A stretch of 64,000 nucleotides of DNA from Lithodes maja (taxonomy: Eukaryota > Arthropoda > Malacostraca > Decapoda > Lithodidae): positions 62,001 to 126,000 of the forward strand of contig JBAKBP010003129.1 of the NCBI GenBank assembly GCA_037953745.1, read 5' to 3'. Position numbers and translations under genes: made by a program. Positions 41,312 to 50,337 of this stretch are shown here, piece by piece (the first letter of the stretch is position 1; the number at the start of each line of letters is the position of its first letter). Under the pieces are notes generated by a model. It had not been told where the DNA came from, searched no databases, and saw only the letters and a program-made list of their open reading frames with translations.

Positions 41312-41684
41312 GGGGGGTAACCTGTTTTTGTCTGTTCTTTTCTATCTTTCTCTGGCTTGTATCCATTTGGCCCCATTCAGCCTACTGTTTTAAGACGTTT
41401 ATCCCCATCCAGGTGTCAATTTTTTACTGGTGAGCGGTAGCGAGCCAGCATATTGTTTAGTTTTGTTTAACAGCAGGCTAAATTTGTAAATTTTTCGATA
41501 GAAAAATGTTTCCGGCGAAGCCGGATTTCTTCATATAATGCTGGCTCGCTATCGCTCGCCAGGAAGAAATCAACACCTAGATGGGGATAAACGTCTTAAA
41601 ATAGTTGGCTGAATGGGGCCGAATGGATACAAGCCAGAGAAAGAGAGAAAAGGACATAAATAACAAAAAGCAGGTCACCCCCCT
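41312..41684. mobile_element. TTAA hairpin MITE, family H (373 bases)
   Basis: TTAA at 41308-41311 and 41685-41688. The ends GGGGGGTAACCTG and inverted GGGGGGTGACCTGC pair. The arms remain complementary along most of the length (CATCCAGGTGTCAATTTTT pairs with AAATCAACACCTAGATG; GCTCGCTATCGCTCGCC at the inner stem). It can fold into one long hairpin. The copy at 47363 has the same length. Confidence 0.8.
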
Positions 41685-41727
41685 TAACCCAATGTGTTTG
41701 GATGGTGAAACAAATGAACTGGTTTAA

Positions 41728-42030
41728 CCCTTACAGTACCAGCGACGTGTATTATATTTTATTCTAGCTAGATTTAGACCATATTTTGCAGGTTAGAAAT
41801 AATCTGTGGTAGTTAAAAGGGTTAGTTGAGATAGTTTGAAGTAGTGAGGGCAATCGGTACTAAATAGGACAAGAATTGCTCACAAGGTGATACAAGCATA
41901 AAACTTTCCACAATAGTTCACAAAGACCTATTTTACAATTTCAGGGCAGGAGCCACCGAGATTTCAGTGTTGCATAGCAACGGTTGCTAGGCAAATAATT
42001 TTCCTTAGCAACCGGCAGCAACAATGCAGT
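41728..42030 (+). repeat. Left long terminal inverted repeat
   Basis: Pairs with 45042-45328. The best blocks are AGAATTGCTCACAAGGTGAT, TTGCATAGCAACGGTTGCTA and CCTTAGCAACCGGCAGCAAC. It contains the inner palindromic GTTGC/GCAAC motifs. A short stretch near 41765-41870 is poorly matched. Confidence 0.85.
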
Positions 42031-42180
42031 TTCTGGAAAACTGTGAGGTGCTATGGTTTTTTCTCAACTCCTTGTTCTAAAAAACATGTAGCATTGCATT
42101 TGGAGATCATATACAAGAATTATGTGGCATAAAATCCAATTTAGGGCAAGTCAGGCTATAAAAATGCCACTCCTAAAGCT

Positions 42181-43419
42181 TCAGACACTGTTGTCACAGT
42201 CACTTTTGCATTTGCAGTAGGCTGTGCATTTTAGATGCGCATCAACACATTTGCAGTCTGTGCATCCTCCTCGGCAAGAACACTTCAGTAGTTCTGGGCA
42301 GGTTGCACTGGCTTCGGGCAAGTTAGACCACAGAGGCCTCCACTTTTCTGGGCAAGTCCATCCCCACTCACTTGGAGAGGGCAACTGTCGTTCTGGCACC
42401 GTGGTGCAGCCCCAGTGGTGCCCACCTTGTAGTACTGCCCTCTTCATGTGTTGCTGTAGAGCAGCCTTGGTTGGAGGTAGACATGATATCTGACGTCCTT
42501 TGTGGATGAACAGATTCTTTCTGACTTCATTGATGGAACGAGAAGTTGCTGTCCTGTCATAGAGTCGAATGGTGAAGTACTCCAGAGAAGCCTCAGTCGC
42601 TTCACCAATTTGTTCAGGTGCATTGTGCAGCTCATAGAATGTCGCAGTAAATTCATCATGTGCCTCCCACACTTTCCATGCAGTCTTCTTTCCCACCTGG
42701 ACCAGATGGGACACGGTATCACAACCTGTATAAGCATGGAACACAGGCAGTGCCAAGGATCTTTCTGTGCCAAGTGAAGCACATATTTCATGAGCTGGGA
42801 TGTACCTAAAGTCCTTTCCACAACCAAAGGCAATCCAGAGTTCTATCTGCTGTCTCTGAGCCAGCTGCTGTACGACTGCCACTGCCAATACTACCACGTC
42901 AGTGTCCACAGTTCGAACAAGGATCTTGTGGAAGCCCTGCATAACAGCATCACTGACATGCACCATGATCCTCGAGTCTGCCTCCTCATGGTTGCAGGGA
43001 GCAATGTTGCTGGTGTCTCGTGTAGGTAAGCATAGCACATTGGCACCATCAGTAACAATGAGAGTCTGGTCTCCTGATGCATTTTCCAGCAGTTCCTTTT
43101 TCAGGAATGTAAACAGGTCTGTCTTGTTGTTGGCCAAGCGAAGGAACTGCTGCCAGTTCTTTGGTGTTGGGCTAGACGCCCCAACTCGTCTGCGCTGAAT
43201 AGGACCAGTGACACGTTGTTCTCTTGTCTGTGACTTGAGGCTGTTATCGAAGTACTGGTCCCAGACAACATCCACTCTCAGAGCCTGACTTTGAGCATTG
43301 TTTATGTATGGAAGAAAGACCTTGGCAGCATAGTCTCCAAATGTCTTGCAGCCCTCAGGTCTAAGAAAGTGAACAAGTGCCGCACCATCCATGATTCGCA
43401 CTTCAGTCTCTGGTGTCAC
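42181..43419 (-). CDS. C-terminal part: FEN1/PIN-like nuclease region and CXC domain
   Basis: 412 codons in the same frame as the ORF 43525-45030. Residues 49-69 (VDVVWDQYFDNSLKSQTREQ) resemble the XPG/FEN1 N-region pattern D...K...R. NHEEADSR at 143-150, VRTVDTDVVVLAV at 168-180 and AYTGCDTV at 229-236 match in order the acidic motifs of FEN1/PIN nucleases (EAD, DTD, GCD). The end, residues 380-408, is a Cys-rich CXC (Tesmin/TSO1-type) zinc-binding array (CSCRGGCTDCKC...CTAYCKCKSDC). I recognise this as a multi-copy uncharacterised animal protein family but cannot name it. Nuclease activity is inferred, not shown. Confidence 0.8.
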   Translation of the reverse strand: MTPETEVRIMDGAALVHFLRPEGCKTFGDYAAKVFLPYINNAQSQALRVDVVWDQYFDNSLKSQTREQRVTGPIQRRRVGASSPTPKNWQQFLRLANNKTDLFTFLKKELLENASGDQTLIVTDGANVLCLPTRDTSNIAPCNHEEADSRIMVHVSDAVMQGFHKILVRTVDTDVVVLAVAVVQQLAQRQQIELWIAFGCGKDFRYIPAHEICASLGTERSLALPVFHAYTGCDTVSHLVQVGKKTAWKVWEAHDEFTATFYELHNAPEQIGEATEASLEYFTIRLYDRTATSRSINEVRKNLFIHKGRQISCLPPTKAALQQHMKRAVLQGGHHWGCTTVPERQLPSPSEWGWTCPEKWRPLWSNLPEASATCPELLKCSCRGGCTDCKCVDAHLKCTAYCKCKSDCDNSV

Positions 43420-43524
43420 ATCATTTGATGACCCTACTTTCTTTTCAAGACATTCTATGAGATCAGACTTCTTCCCTGGACGTAGCTGCCCATAGGCAGA
43501 CAGAGATGGAGGAAATGGGAGGTT

Positions 43525-45030
43525 TTAATGATTGAAGAAATTGTTCAAGTCACCTTTCCTAGTCTGACATGCAATATACAGACTTGCAAACAGCGAAGAT
43601 TCACTTTTGAGGAGACTGACTTTGTCCCCTGATTTGTTTGATCGTTTGCCTTGGACATTGAACAGTACCACCTTGTTCCTGGTAATTGTTGCTGTGATTG
43701 GCTTAGTATTTGTTCTGAGCCGCTCTTCCACAAATGTTGCATACTGCTCCTGACCCTTTGATGCGAGCGTGGTTAGACACGCGACTGACTGCTCATCCAG
43801 GATGTCCTTTGTATGGAGTCTGAGAAGGTCCTGCCCTTCCTCCTCAAATGGGCTTCCCATGTCCTCCATTACACTAACTACCGCCTGAACCTGTCCAGCA
43901 AACAACTTCTGGGTTGACCGGGTTTGTTCATGATGGTTTCTTTGCCCAGAACTTTGTTGTTTCCCTACCATGGTCGCTTCAAACTCAGAAATTACTCTGA
44001 CAAGTTCTGGTCCTGCCACTGCCCATCTCAAGAGGGAGTTTGCATCCTGGGTAAGCCCGATGATTCCGCCTTCATCCTTCTTTTCTCCATTGTTTTGTTC
44101 ATGGCAGTGATCGACAGCAATGAGGGAGAATTTTCTCTGGGATTTTGCCACAACAAACTTGCCTTGCTGAAATTCTTTGGCAACATCTGGATGAGTGTGA
44201 GATAGACTGCTCATGTCACGCACATGTACGGACATCCAACGTGCATAGTGGGTGTGGTTGAGACTGAAGAACCAAGGTGTCAATTTCTTCAATGTATCCA
44301 CATACAAATCAAAGTCACCAGTACGTAGTGATCGCACAAATGTGAACAAGAGAAGTTCCAGTTCTAGACTCGTATGCCAGTACATGAACTGAGGACTTTC
44401 AGCTTTTCGCCGTTCACACCATGTGCTGAAAGTGTCTGTGGATTCTTCGGAATTGTTTGCAACATATCCATCATAAGCCTTCTTGAGAAGGATGTACAAT
44501 GCACATGCAGTGACTTGGTGAGCATGACGGGTTCGAGTCACATGTGATGCCTTCAGGAAGGACTCAGCAATGCCTGGTGTGGCAACATCAGCTTCCTGGA
44601 GAACTTCCACCCAACCACTTCCATCAAGCCAATGACCCAAAGCTTTCAAGCCTGTCATTTCAGTGTGTAGACCCCCCATAAACATTACAAACTTGTCCTC
44701 ACCATACAGTTGGGACATATTCCATTGCAGCTTCTTCAGTGTAGCATACAGAGGTTGGTCCCCACTAATCACTGGAGTCTGGCCAGGGTTGAGGTGATGA
44801 ACTGCTGACTTCACCACTTCCATGCAATGCCGAAGCATAGATGGTGAGCTGGCTTCCTCAACAAAGAGAGGCATCATGGCATTCACAGATGGCAGAATGT
44901 CTGGGTCTGGCACTCTGCTGGCATGGTATGCTGCCCAAGACAAAGTCGCCTCTGCTGATATGTCATCTGCATGATGTTTCTCAACATGACTCAGCCAGTC
45001 ATATTCCTTGTCCATGTCATAACATGTCAT
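43525..45030 (-). CDS. N-terminal part of the TTAA-transposon protein
   Basis: 501 codons, starting 12 bases inside the right inverted repeat (ATG at 45030), which therefore must supply the promoter. Sequence is mixed helical, with FMGGLHTEMTGLKALGHWLD, RTRHAHQVTACALYILLKKA, and YARWMSVHVRDM; no known domain recognised. It ends at TAA (43525-43527), but the same frame continues without another stop through PFPPSLSAYGQLRPGKKSDL into the C-terminal ORF. The stop is thus probably one point mutation. Family members may have a longer N-terminus, so an internal deletion is possible. Confidence 0.75.
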   Translation of the reverse strand: MTCYDMDKEYDWLSHVEKHHADDISAEATLSWAAYHASRVPDPDILPSVNAMMPLFVEEASSPSMLRHCMEVVKSAVHHLNPGQTPVISGDQPLYATLKKLQWNMSQLYGEDKFVMFMGGLHTEMTGLKALGHWLDGSGWVEVLQEADVATPGIAESFLKASHVTRTRHAHQVTACALYILLKKAYDGYVANNSEESTDTFSTWCERRKAESPQFMYWHTSLELELLLFTFVRSLRTGDFDLYVDTLKKLTPWFFSLNHTHYARWMSVHVRDMSSLSHTHPDVAKEFQQGKFVVAKSQRKFSLIAVDHCHEQNNGEKKDEGGIIGLTQDANSLLRWAVAGPELVRVISEFEATMVGKQQSSGQRNHHEQTRSTQKLFAGQVQAVVSVMEDMGSPFEEEGQDLLRLHTKDILDEQSVACLTTLASKGQEQYATFVEERLRTNTKPITATITRNKVVLFNVQGKRSNKSGDKVSLLKSESSLFASLYIACQTRKGDLNNFFNH

Positions 45031-45041
45031 ACAAAGTCATA

Positions 45042-45328
45042 ACACTTCATAGTAGTTCAGAAATTGCATCGTTGCTGCCGGTTGCTAAGGAAAATGCTTT
45101 GCCTAGCAACCGTTGCTATGCAATACAGACATCTTGGTGGCTCCTGCTCTGAAATTGTAAAGTAGGTCCTTGTGAACGTTTCCGGGAAGTTTCATGCTTG
45201 TATCACCTTGTGAGCAATTCTTGCACCCATTTCCTTGACTTTATTGCTAGAGGTCCTTTCTAAACTGAATCAAATCGATTAATAGTAGCCACAATCAGAT
45301 AAAATAGACGTCGCTGGTACAAAAGGGG
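45042..45328 (-). repeat. Right long terminal inverted repeat
   Basis: Reverse complement of the left repeat. Ends 12 bases before the start codon at 45030. Confidence 0.85.
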
Positions 45329-45496
45329 TTAAGCTAACTGCTAAATGCGACACTTCCACTTCGATATAATATAAATAAAGTAGTTATGCGAGTAACATGA
45401 ATAAAAGGCAATGTCTTGAATCATTCTTGTTGATTTAGTGTAGAATGTGGAGAGGATGGATGATCTAAATTGAGAGAAGAGAGGCAAGCCTGTTAA

Positions 45497-46300
45497 GGGG
45501 AGTGGGTCGTTTTTCTGGTCCCCCTTCTTCCTCATGTTTAGCCCCATTAGTTTTCAGATTTTAAAACGTTTGGCCCATTAGTTTGGCGATTTTAAGACCT
45601 TTAGCCCCATTCTTTGTCAATATTAAAACTTTTCGTGACATTTAGTTGTCAATGTTTTTTCCTGGCGAGCGATAGCGAGCCTTTAGTTTAAGAGGAACCG
45701 GCCTTTGGCCGGGACATTTTTCTATCGAAATATGTACACATTTATCTTTAACCCTTCCTACCCGGGCTGTCTTACCCAATGACGGTCGCCCCTACCCGGG
45801 CGATATGGCCGAAAAACGTCTAGGCCTAGGCTACCGTATTTATGTTTATTTTCACTGCTAGAACTTTCCCACTCATCTATAATCGTAGTGCGGTTTTCAA
45901 TCTGTATTTTGGCGTTGAGTAGAGCTCTGTAAGTCAACTGGTTCAGTTGTGATGACGATTTCAGTGGAGCCAATATTGCAGAGATGTTGCCAATATGGGG
46001 GCTTTTCAGACACTAATTTCGTCTGACGTCAGAACAATAACATTGAAGAGTCTTCTCCTTCTTGTTTTCGGAGGTGCAGTGACGCAACGCTTGGGTTTGT
46101 TGACATACGTCGTACACACGGCGTTCGGACCAAGCTTAATTAGGCTATTAAGCTCATGCCTTAGATAAGGTATACCGGGTAGCGGCCCTTCTTTCGTGCT
46201 GTCCTTACCTAAGGCAGACCGGGTAGGAAGGGTTAAGGAGGGCCTTAGGGGAATGTTTTAAGCTTGAGGGATGTCTAGGGAGGAAACTAAAAAGTATAAA
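45497..46300. mobile_element. TTAA hairpin family H copy, interrupted by a MITE
   Basis: TTAA at 45493-45496, then GGGGAGTGGGTCG. Family words GGCGAGCGATAGCGAGCC and CCGGGACATTTTTCTATCGA follow. A different TTAA element (45752-46232) splits it. After that the sequence continues GGAGGGCC...GGAAACTAA, matching the tail of the partial copy at 61920-62165. The right end is not defined. Confidence 0.5.
45752..46232. mobile_element. TTAA-target MITE with CCCTTCCTACCCGG ends (481 bases)
   Basis: TTAA at 45748-45751 and 46233-46236. The ends are CCCTTCCTACCCGGGCTGTC and inverted CCCTTCCTACCCGGTCTGCC. Noncoding. Nested inside a hairpin family H copy. Confidence 0.8.
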
Positions 46301-46734
46301 AAGATATATAAATGTGGTCAGGCCTAGCAAATTGTACGATCAGGTTCGACAATCTGATCAAATATTTACAATATTGCCAAGCGAGGCAGCCTAGAATAGG
46401 GCTGCCTGGAACGCCGTCATTATAGATAGCGCTAATGTACTTGACAATAATCTTGATCTCTGACCTCTCTGTAATTCAAAAGGGCCTAGTGCAAACTCGC
46501 TATAAATATCCACACTTATTGCCTGTGAACTCTTCCCAAATTATATAAACGTCAGACCGATTGCTTTGATTCATTTTGAGTTATAAGAAGTTAGGGGTCA
46601 AGATTGTTATCAAGTTCGCTGGCGCAACCTATATGATGAGATATTGAATCTGCGTACCAAGTGCAGCACCCAGTCTTGAATATTATGTATGTATGACTTA
46701 TTAAGTAGTATCGTTCTTAACACTAATAACCCCC

Positions 46735-46834
46735 ATATGAAATTAATGAAAGCATATGATCCTCCCGTGATTCGAACCCAGGACACCACATGCAAAACTT
46801 ACACTCTCTAAACATTACACCATCAAGACTGTTA
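46735..46834 (-). mobile_element. tRNA-derived SINE (family S2)
   Basis: Minus strand: TTGATGGTGTAATGTTTAGA, then GGGTTCGAATCACGGGAG, then the tail TATGCTTTCATTAATTTCAT. Sister of 40838-40945. Confidence 0.7.
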
Positions 46835-46835
46835 C

Positions 46836-47047
46836 CCATTTAGTACCAGGGACATCCTTTTATTTATATTCTGGCAACTATTAGACGATTTTATTGATCT
46901 TAGCAAGGACGTCTACACATTAACACATTAAAACGTTACAGACTATCTATATTATTCCTTTTAGCTACCATATAACCTTCCTAAGCTTCATAAAATCGTC
47001 TAAGTGTACCTAAATCAAATAACAAGACATCGCTGGTACAGAATGGG
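46836..47047. mobile_element. Short MITE sharing ends with the TTAA transposon
   Basis: 212 bases. Left CCATTTAGTACCAGGGACAT, right inverted CCCATTCTGTACCAGCGATG. TTAA remains at 47048-47051; the left site reads TTAC. These ends resemble the GTACCAGCGACG termini of 41728-45328, so it may be mobilised by the same machinery. A partial copy lies at 62200. Confidence 0.65.
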
Positions 47048-47362
47048 TTAAAGGCTTAGCACATGACCACCATTAATATCCATTTATCGAATACTGCGTA
47101 TCAATCTTATCATGTACAGTAGGCTACTGGATCCAACTGCACATAGGCTACAGTTTATACAGTAACACACTGAAGTAGAAATGTGCCTAATTTTGCAAAA
47201 CCAGAAGTCCTGCATCTCGTCTGGTTGAAACTGACAATAATGGAATCAATTAACAGAGTAGGAAATGTAGTGAAAGAGTTGTAAAATAAAATAACAGGAG
47301 GGGAGAATCGGGAGATGAAACGGCCAACGAGATAAAAGTTAATCTTTACCGAGTTGTGTTAA

Positions 47363-47735
47363 GGGGGGTCACCGTTTTTGTTTTCTCTTTCTCTCCTTTT
47401 CTCTCTTTCCCTGGCTTGTATCCATTCGGCCCCATTCAGCCAACTGTTTTAAGACGTTTATCCCCATCCAGGTGTCAATTTCTTGCTGGCGAGCGATAGC
47501 GAGCCAGCATTGTATGGAGAAATCCGGCTTTGCCGGAGAAATTTTTCTATCGAAAAATGTACAAATTTAGCTTGCTGTCAAAACAAAATTATATAATATA
47601 TGCTAGCTCGCTACCGCTCACCAGGAAAATATTGACACCTGGATGGGGGTAAACGTCTTAACACAGTAGGCTGAATGGGGCCGAAAGGTTACAAGAGAGG
47701 GAGAGAGAGATAACAAAAAAGCGAGGTGGGCCCCC
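47363..47735. mobile_element. TTAA hairpin MITE, family H, second 373-base copy
   Basis: TTAA at 47359-47362 and 47736-47739. Ends GGGGGGTCACCG and inverted GGGGGCCCACCTCGC. Internal arms as in 41312-41684. Confidence 0.8.
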
Positions 47736-47890
47736 TTAATTAATGTGTGTATTGGATTTCTATTAGCCTGTACCAGTGTACCCTTACTCTCTCCTTTTTA
47801 CTTATTCTAACCTGTATCACTAAGTCTCGTCTTCTGTATTTGTTTTACTTATATATCAATTGACAGAAGCTATATGTTCCTTTTTATTTT

Positions 47891-47920
47891 TAACATACTG
47901 TGTTATTCAATCTCTCTCTC

Positions 47921-47970
<50 letters not shown>
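47891..47970. repeat. (CT)n microsatellite
   Basis: Long CT run just before the LINE tail. Confidence 0.95.
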
Positions 47971-48240
47971 ACAAAGTCGAGAAAGTCGACAAAGTCGATG
48001 TAAATGCACTATTCACATTAAACAATACTAATCAAACTCGCGGAAATGGAATGAAATTAAAAACCAAAAAGGCAACCTAGATGTCACAAAGAGTTTCTTC
48101 ACCTACAGTGTGCGACAGAGTGGAATAAACTACCAGCGAGAGTGGTGGAGAGCGACACAATAAATGCTTTCAAGGGAAGGCTTGACCTCTATCTACAGAG
48201 GGCTAGGGTGATATGAAAAAAAAAAAAAAAAAAAAAAAAA
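47971..48240 (+). mobile_element. LINE 3-prime end with poly(A)
   Basis: Reads TNQTRGNGMKLKTKKA, then (shifted) DVTKSFFTYSV, then NKLPARVVESDTINAFKGRL. This is the usual C-terminal tail of CR1/L2-type RTs (FFT..V...WN.LP..VV...tin.FK.rLD). An A-run at 48218-48240 follows. Confidence 0.65.
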
Positions 48241-48339
48241 TGTATGTATGTATGTGTATTTGTGTACACTGTACAGTATGTATATATATGTATGTATGTA
48301 TGTATATATGATGTATATGTATATGTGTATATATGTGTG

Positions 48340-48419
<80 letters not shown>
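48241..48419. repeat. (GTAT)n and (AT)n microsatellites
   Basis: Compound simple repeat with (AT)n at 48341-48418. ORFs across it are artefacts. Confidence 0.95.
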
Positions 48420-48421
<2 letters not shown>

Positions 48422-49600
48422 TGTAAGGCCAGACTGCCTAGTAAGGACCTTGAGGTCTGTGTGGTCTGTGTATCTATGTAGCTCTATGTAGCTCTCTCTC
48501 TCTCTCTCAATTTTAACCCAAAAATGGCGACCGTCCTCAGTAGAAGTTTTTCTAGTGCACTGTGACCGTCCTCAATAGATCCAGAGCATAAACATAGATG
48601 TAAACTGCTGTCTGTTTCCAATACATATTTTTTTTTTACGATTTTCGTAAAAAGTGGCCGAACCATCAACGCTCTTCCCTACCAGATACGAATGTGAAGA
48701 TCATTTAATGTTACATTTTACAAACACATCAGTTGCTAAAATAACTAGTTATTTCATTGAGTTATCGTGAGTGGAGGAAGACGAAAACAAAGAAAATAAT
48801 AGGCTTGTTCAGAGGCCCCTGACTGGCCCGCAACAAAAGGACTCCTCTCACTCCCTACCCCTCAAGACCACGAGAGCTATGAATGAATTTATGAACTTGG
48901 CTTGTAGAGGGAGAAATTTAGCTGAATGTTTAAATTATAATAATCCCATTACGTTTGCCATCATACTTCTCATGCTAGGGCGAGTTATAGTGAACGAAAA
49001 TGAGCTACATCCTGCAGTGGTGTACTGTTTCTTATAATAATACTACTACTAATAATAATAATAATAATAATAATGCTTTATTCCAGACACACACAGTACA
49101 GAGGGGACCATAATGGGGTCCATATACAGTATATCTTACAATAATATAAATACATACTGTACATATAAAAACTAAAATAAAATATATAGAGTAGCAGACT
49201 TGAATACATAACATAAGGTTAGATATAGATCAACCTCCTCCAATGTGCCTGAATCCTGGAGGTGTACACTATGCTGGCAGTTTGTAACATTTTAATTATA
49301 CTGTTCTATAGATTCACTGCAGGAAAAGGGTTAAATCTTCCAAGGATAACTAAAATATAATGTTAATTAGTGGCATAAGTACTCTAGGGGTTAATGTGTT
49401 TGGTTGGCCAGGTGTTAGGCTGGTGTCACACAAGGGCTTTTCCGTCAATTTTCAGTGAACAAGTTTTTTCTCGTAATATTTCAAGACTCTTTGTTAGGTG
49501 GCTGAATTCTAGTAAAGTTTACATTTTGAAGCTGCCAAACTACAATTGCCCGAAAATATTTAACGGAAAAAATACTTGTGACAGCGCTTTACTTTGTCTT
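48420..49600. other. Noncoding spacer
   Basis: (CT)n at 48491-48508 and (AAT)n at 49036-49075. An 88-codon ORF at 48771-49037 (NNRLVQRPLTGPQQKDSS) has no recognisable domain. No gene supported. Confidence 0.4.
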
Positions 49601-50057
49601 GTTCTTTGAGCCATGGCTACTAAACGACATCCAAATAAATTTGAGGACGTGGCGCAGGATGTAGAGAAGGACTAGACAGAGCCCGAATAAGACTGCTAAA
49701 ACATTCAACATGAGGAATTCCACCCAGGATAATTTGGCTGCTGGTGTTACTCTGTCTTGTTCTTTGAGCCAGGTCCACTAAGCAACACCTAAATAAATCT
49801 GAGGACGTGGCGCAGGATGTAGAGAAGGACTAGACAGAGCCCGAATAAGACTGCTAAGATATCCAACATGAGGAATTCCATCCAGGATAATTTGGCTGCT
49901 GGTGATACTCTGTCTTGTTATTTGAGCCAGGTCCACTACGCAACACCCAAATAAATCTGAGGACGTGGCGCAGGATGTAGAGAAGGACTAGACAGAGCCC
50001 GAGTAAGACGGCCATGACATCCAAAATGAGGGACTGTATCTAGGATAATTTGGCTGG
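49601..50057 (-). repeat. Three tandem decayed copies of the UGT membrane-tail exon part
   Basis: GTTCTTTGAGCC-type starts recur at 49601, 49759, 49917 and 50070, periods 158, 158 and 153. The last unit is the real exon. Each unit reverse-translates to the UGT tail (for example LLGLCLVLLYILRHVLRFIW in the 49917 unit, with one stop upstream). All lie downstream of the UGT stop at 50058-50060 and so are untranslated. Confidence 0.85.
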
Positions 50058-50337
50058 TTACTCTGTCTTGTTCTTTGAGCCAGGTCCACTAAACAACATC
50101 CATATAAATCTGAGGACGTGGCGCAGGATATAGAGAAGGACTAGACAGAGCCCGAGTAAGAGAGCCAAGACATCCAACATGAGGAACTCCACCCAGGATA
50201 ATTGGGCCGCTGGACTCTTGAGGTGCGGTGCCCCTTGGTGACGAATGACGTACTCTGTCCAGAAGGCGACGCGGTCCTGCGGAGTAGTTAACTGGTCTCT
50301 CATGACCCTTGAAAACTGCTTTATGTTTTCCTTGTAT
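50058..50337 (-). CDS. UGT last exon: membrane span and tail
   Basis: Acceptor TTCTGCCAG|A. Encodes YKENIKQFSRVMRDQL, then AFWTEYVIRHQGAPHLKS (the conserved fW-E-.-v-.-r-h-.-g-a-.-h-L). The span FLMLDVLALLLGLCLVLLYI follows, and the tail ends SGPGSKNKTE with stop TAA. Its 3-prime half is tandemly repeated downstream. Confidence 0.93.

Larger units (their letters stand above)
41728..45328 (-). mobile_element. TTAA-flanked transposon with FEN1/PIN-like and CXC protein
   Basis: TTAA at 41724-41727 and 45329-45332. Termini CCCTTACAGTACCAGCGACG and inverted CCCCTTTTGTACCAGCGACG open inverted repeats of about 290 bases (41728-42030 and 45042-45328). The only coding region is a minus-strand 950-codon frame with one internal stop (43525). 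No DDE, DDD, HUH or tyrosine recombinase motif is visible. TTAA targets and CCC ends are piggyBac-like, but no piggyBac transposase is seen. MITEs at 46836 and 62200 carry the same GTACCAG-type ends. Confidence 0.85.

Noticed and set aside
48771..49037. 88-codon ORF as a host gene
   Set aside because: No domain, no splice context and no supporting neighbour.
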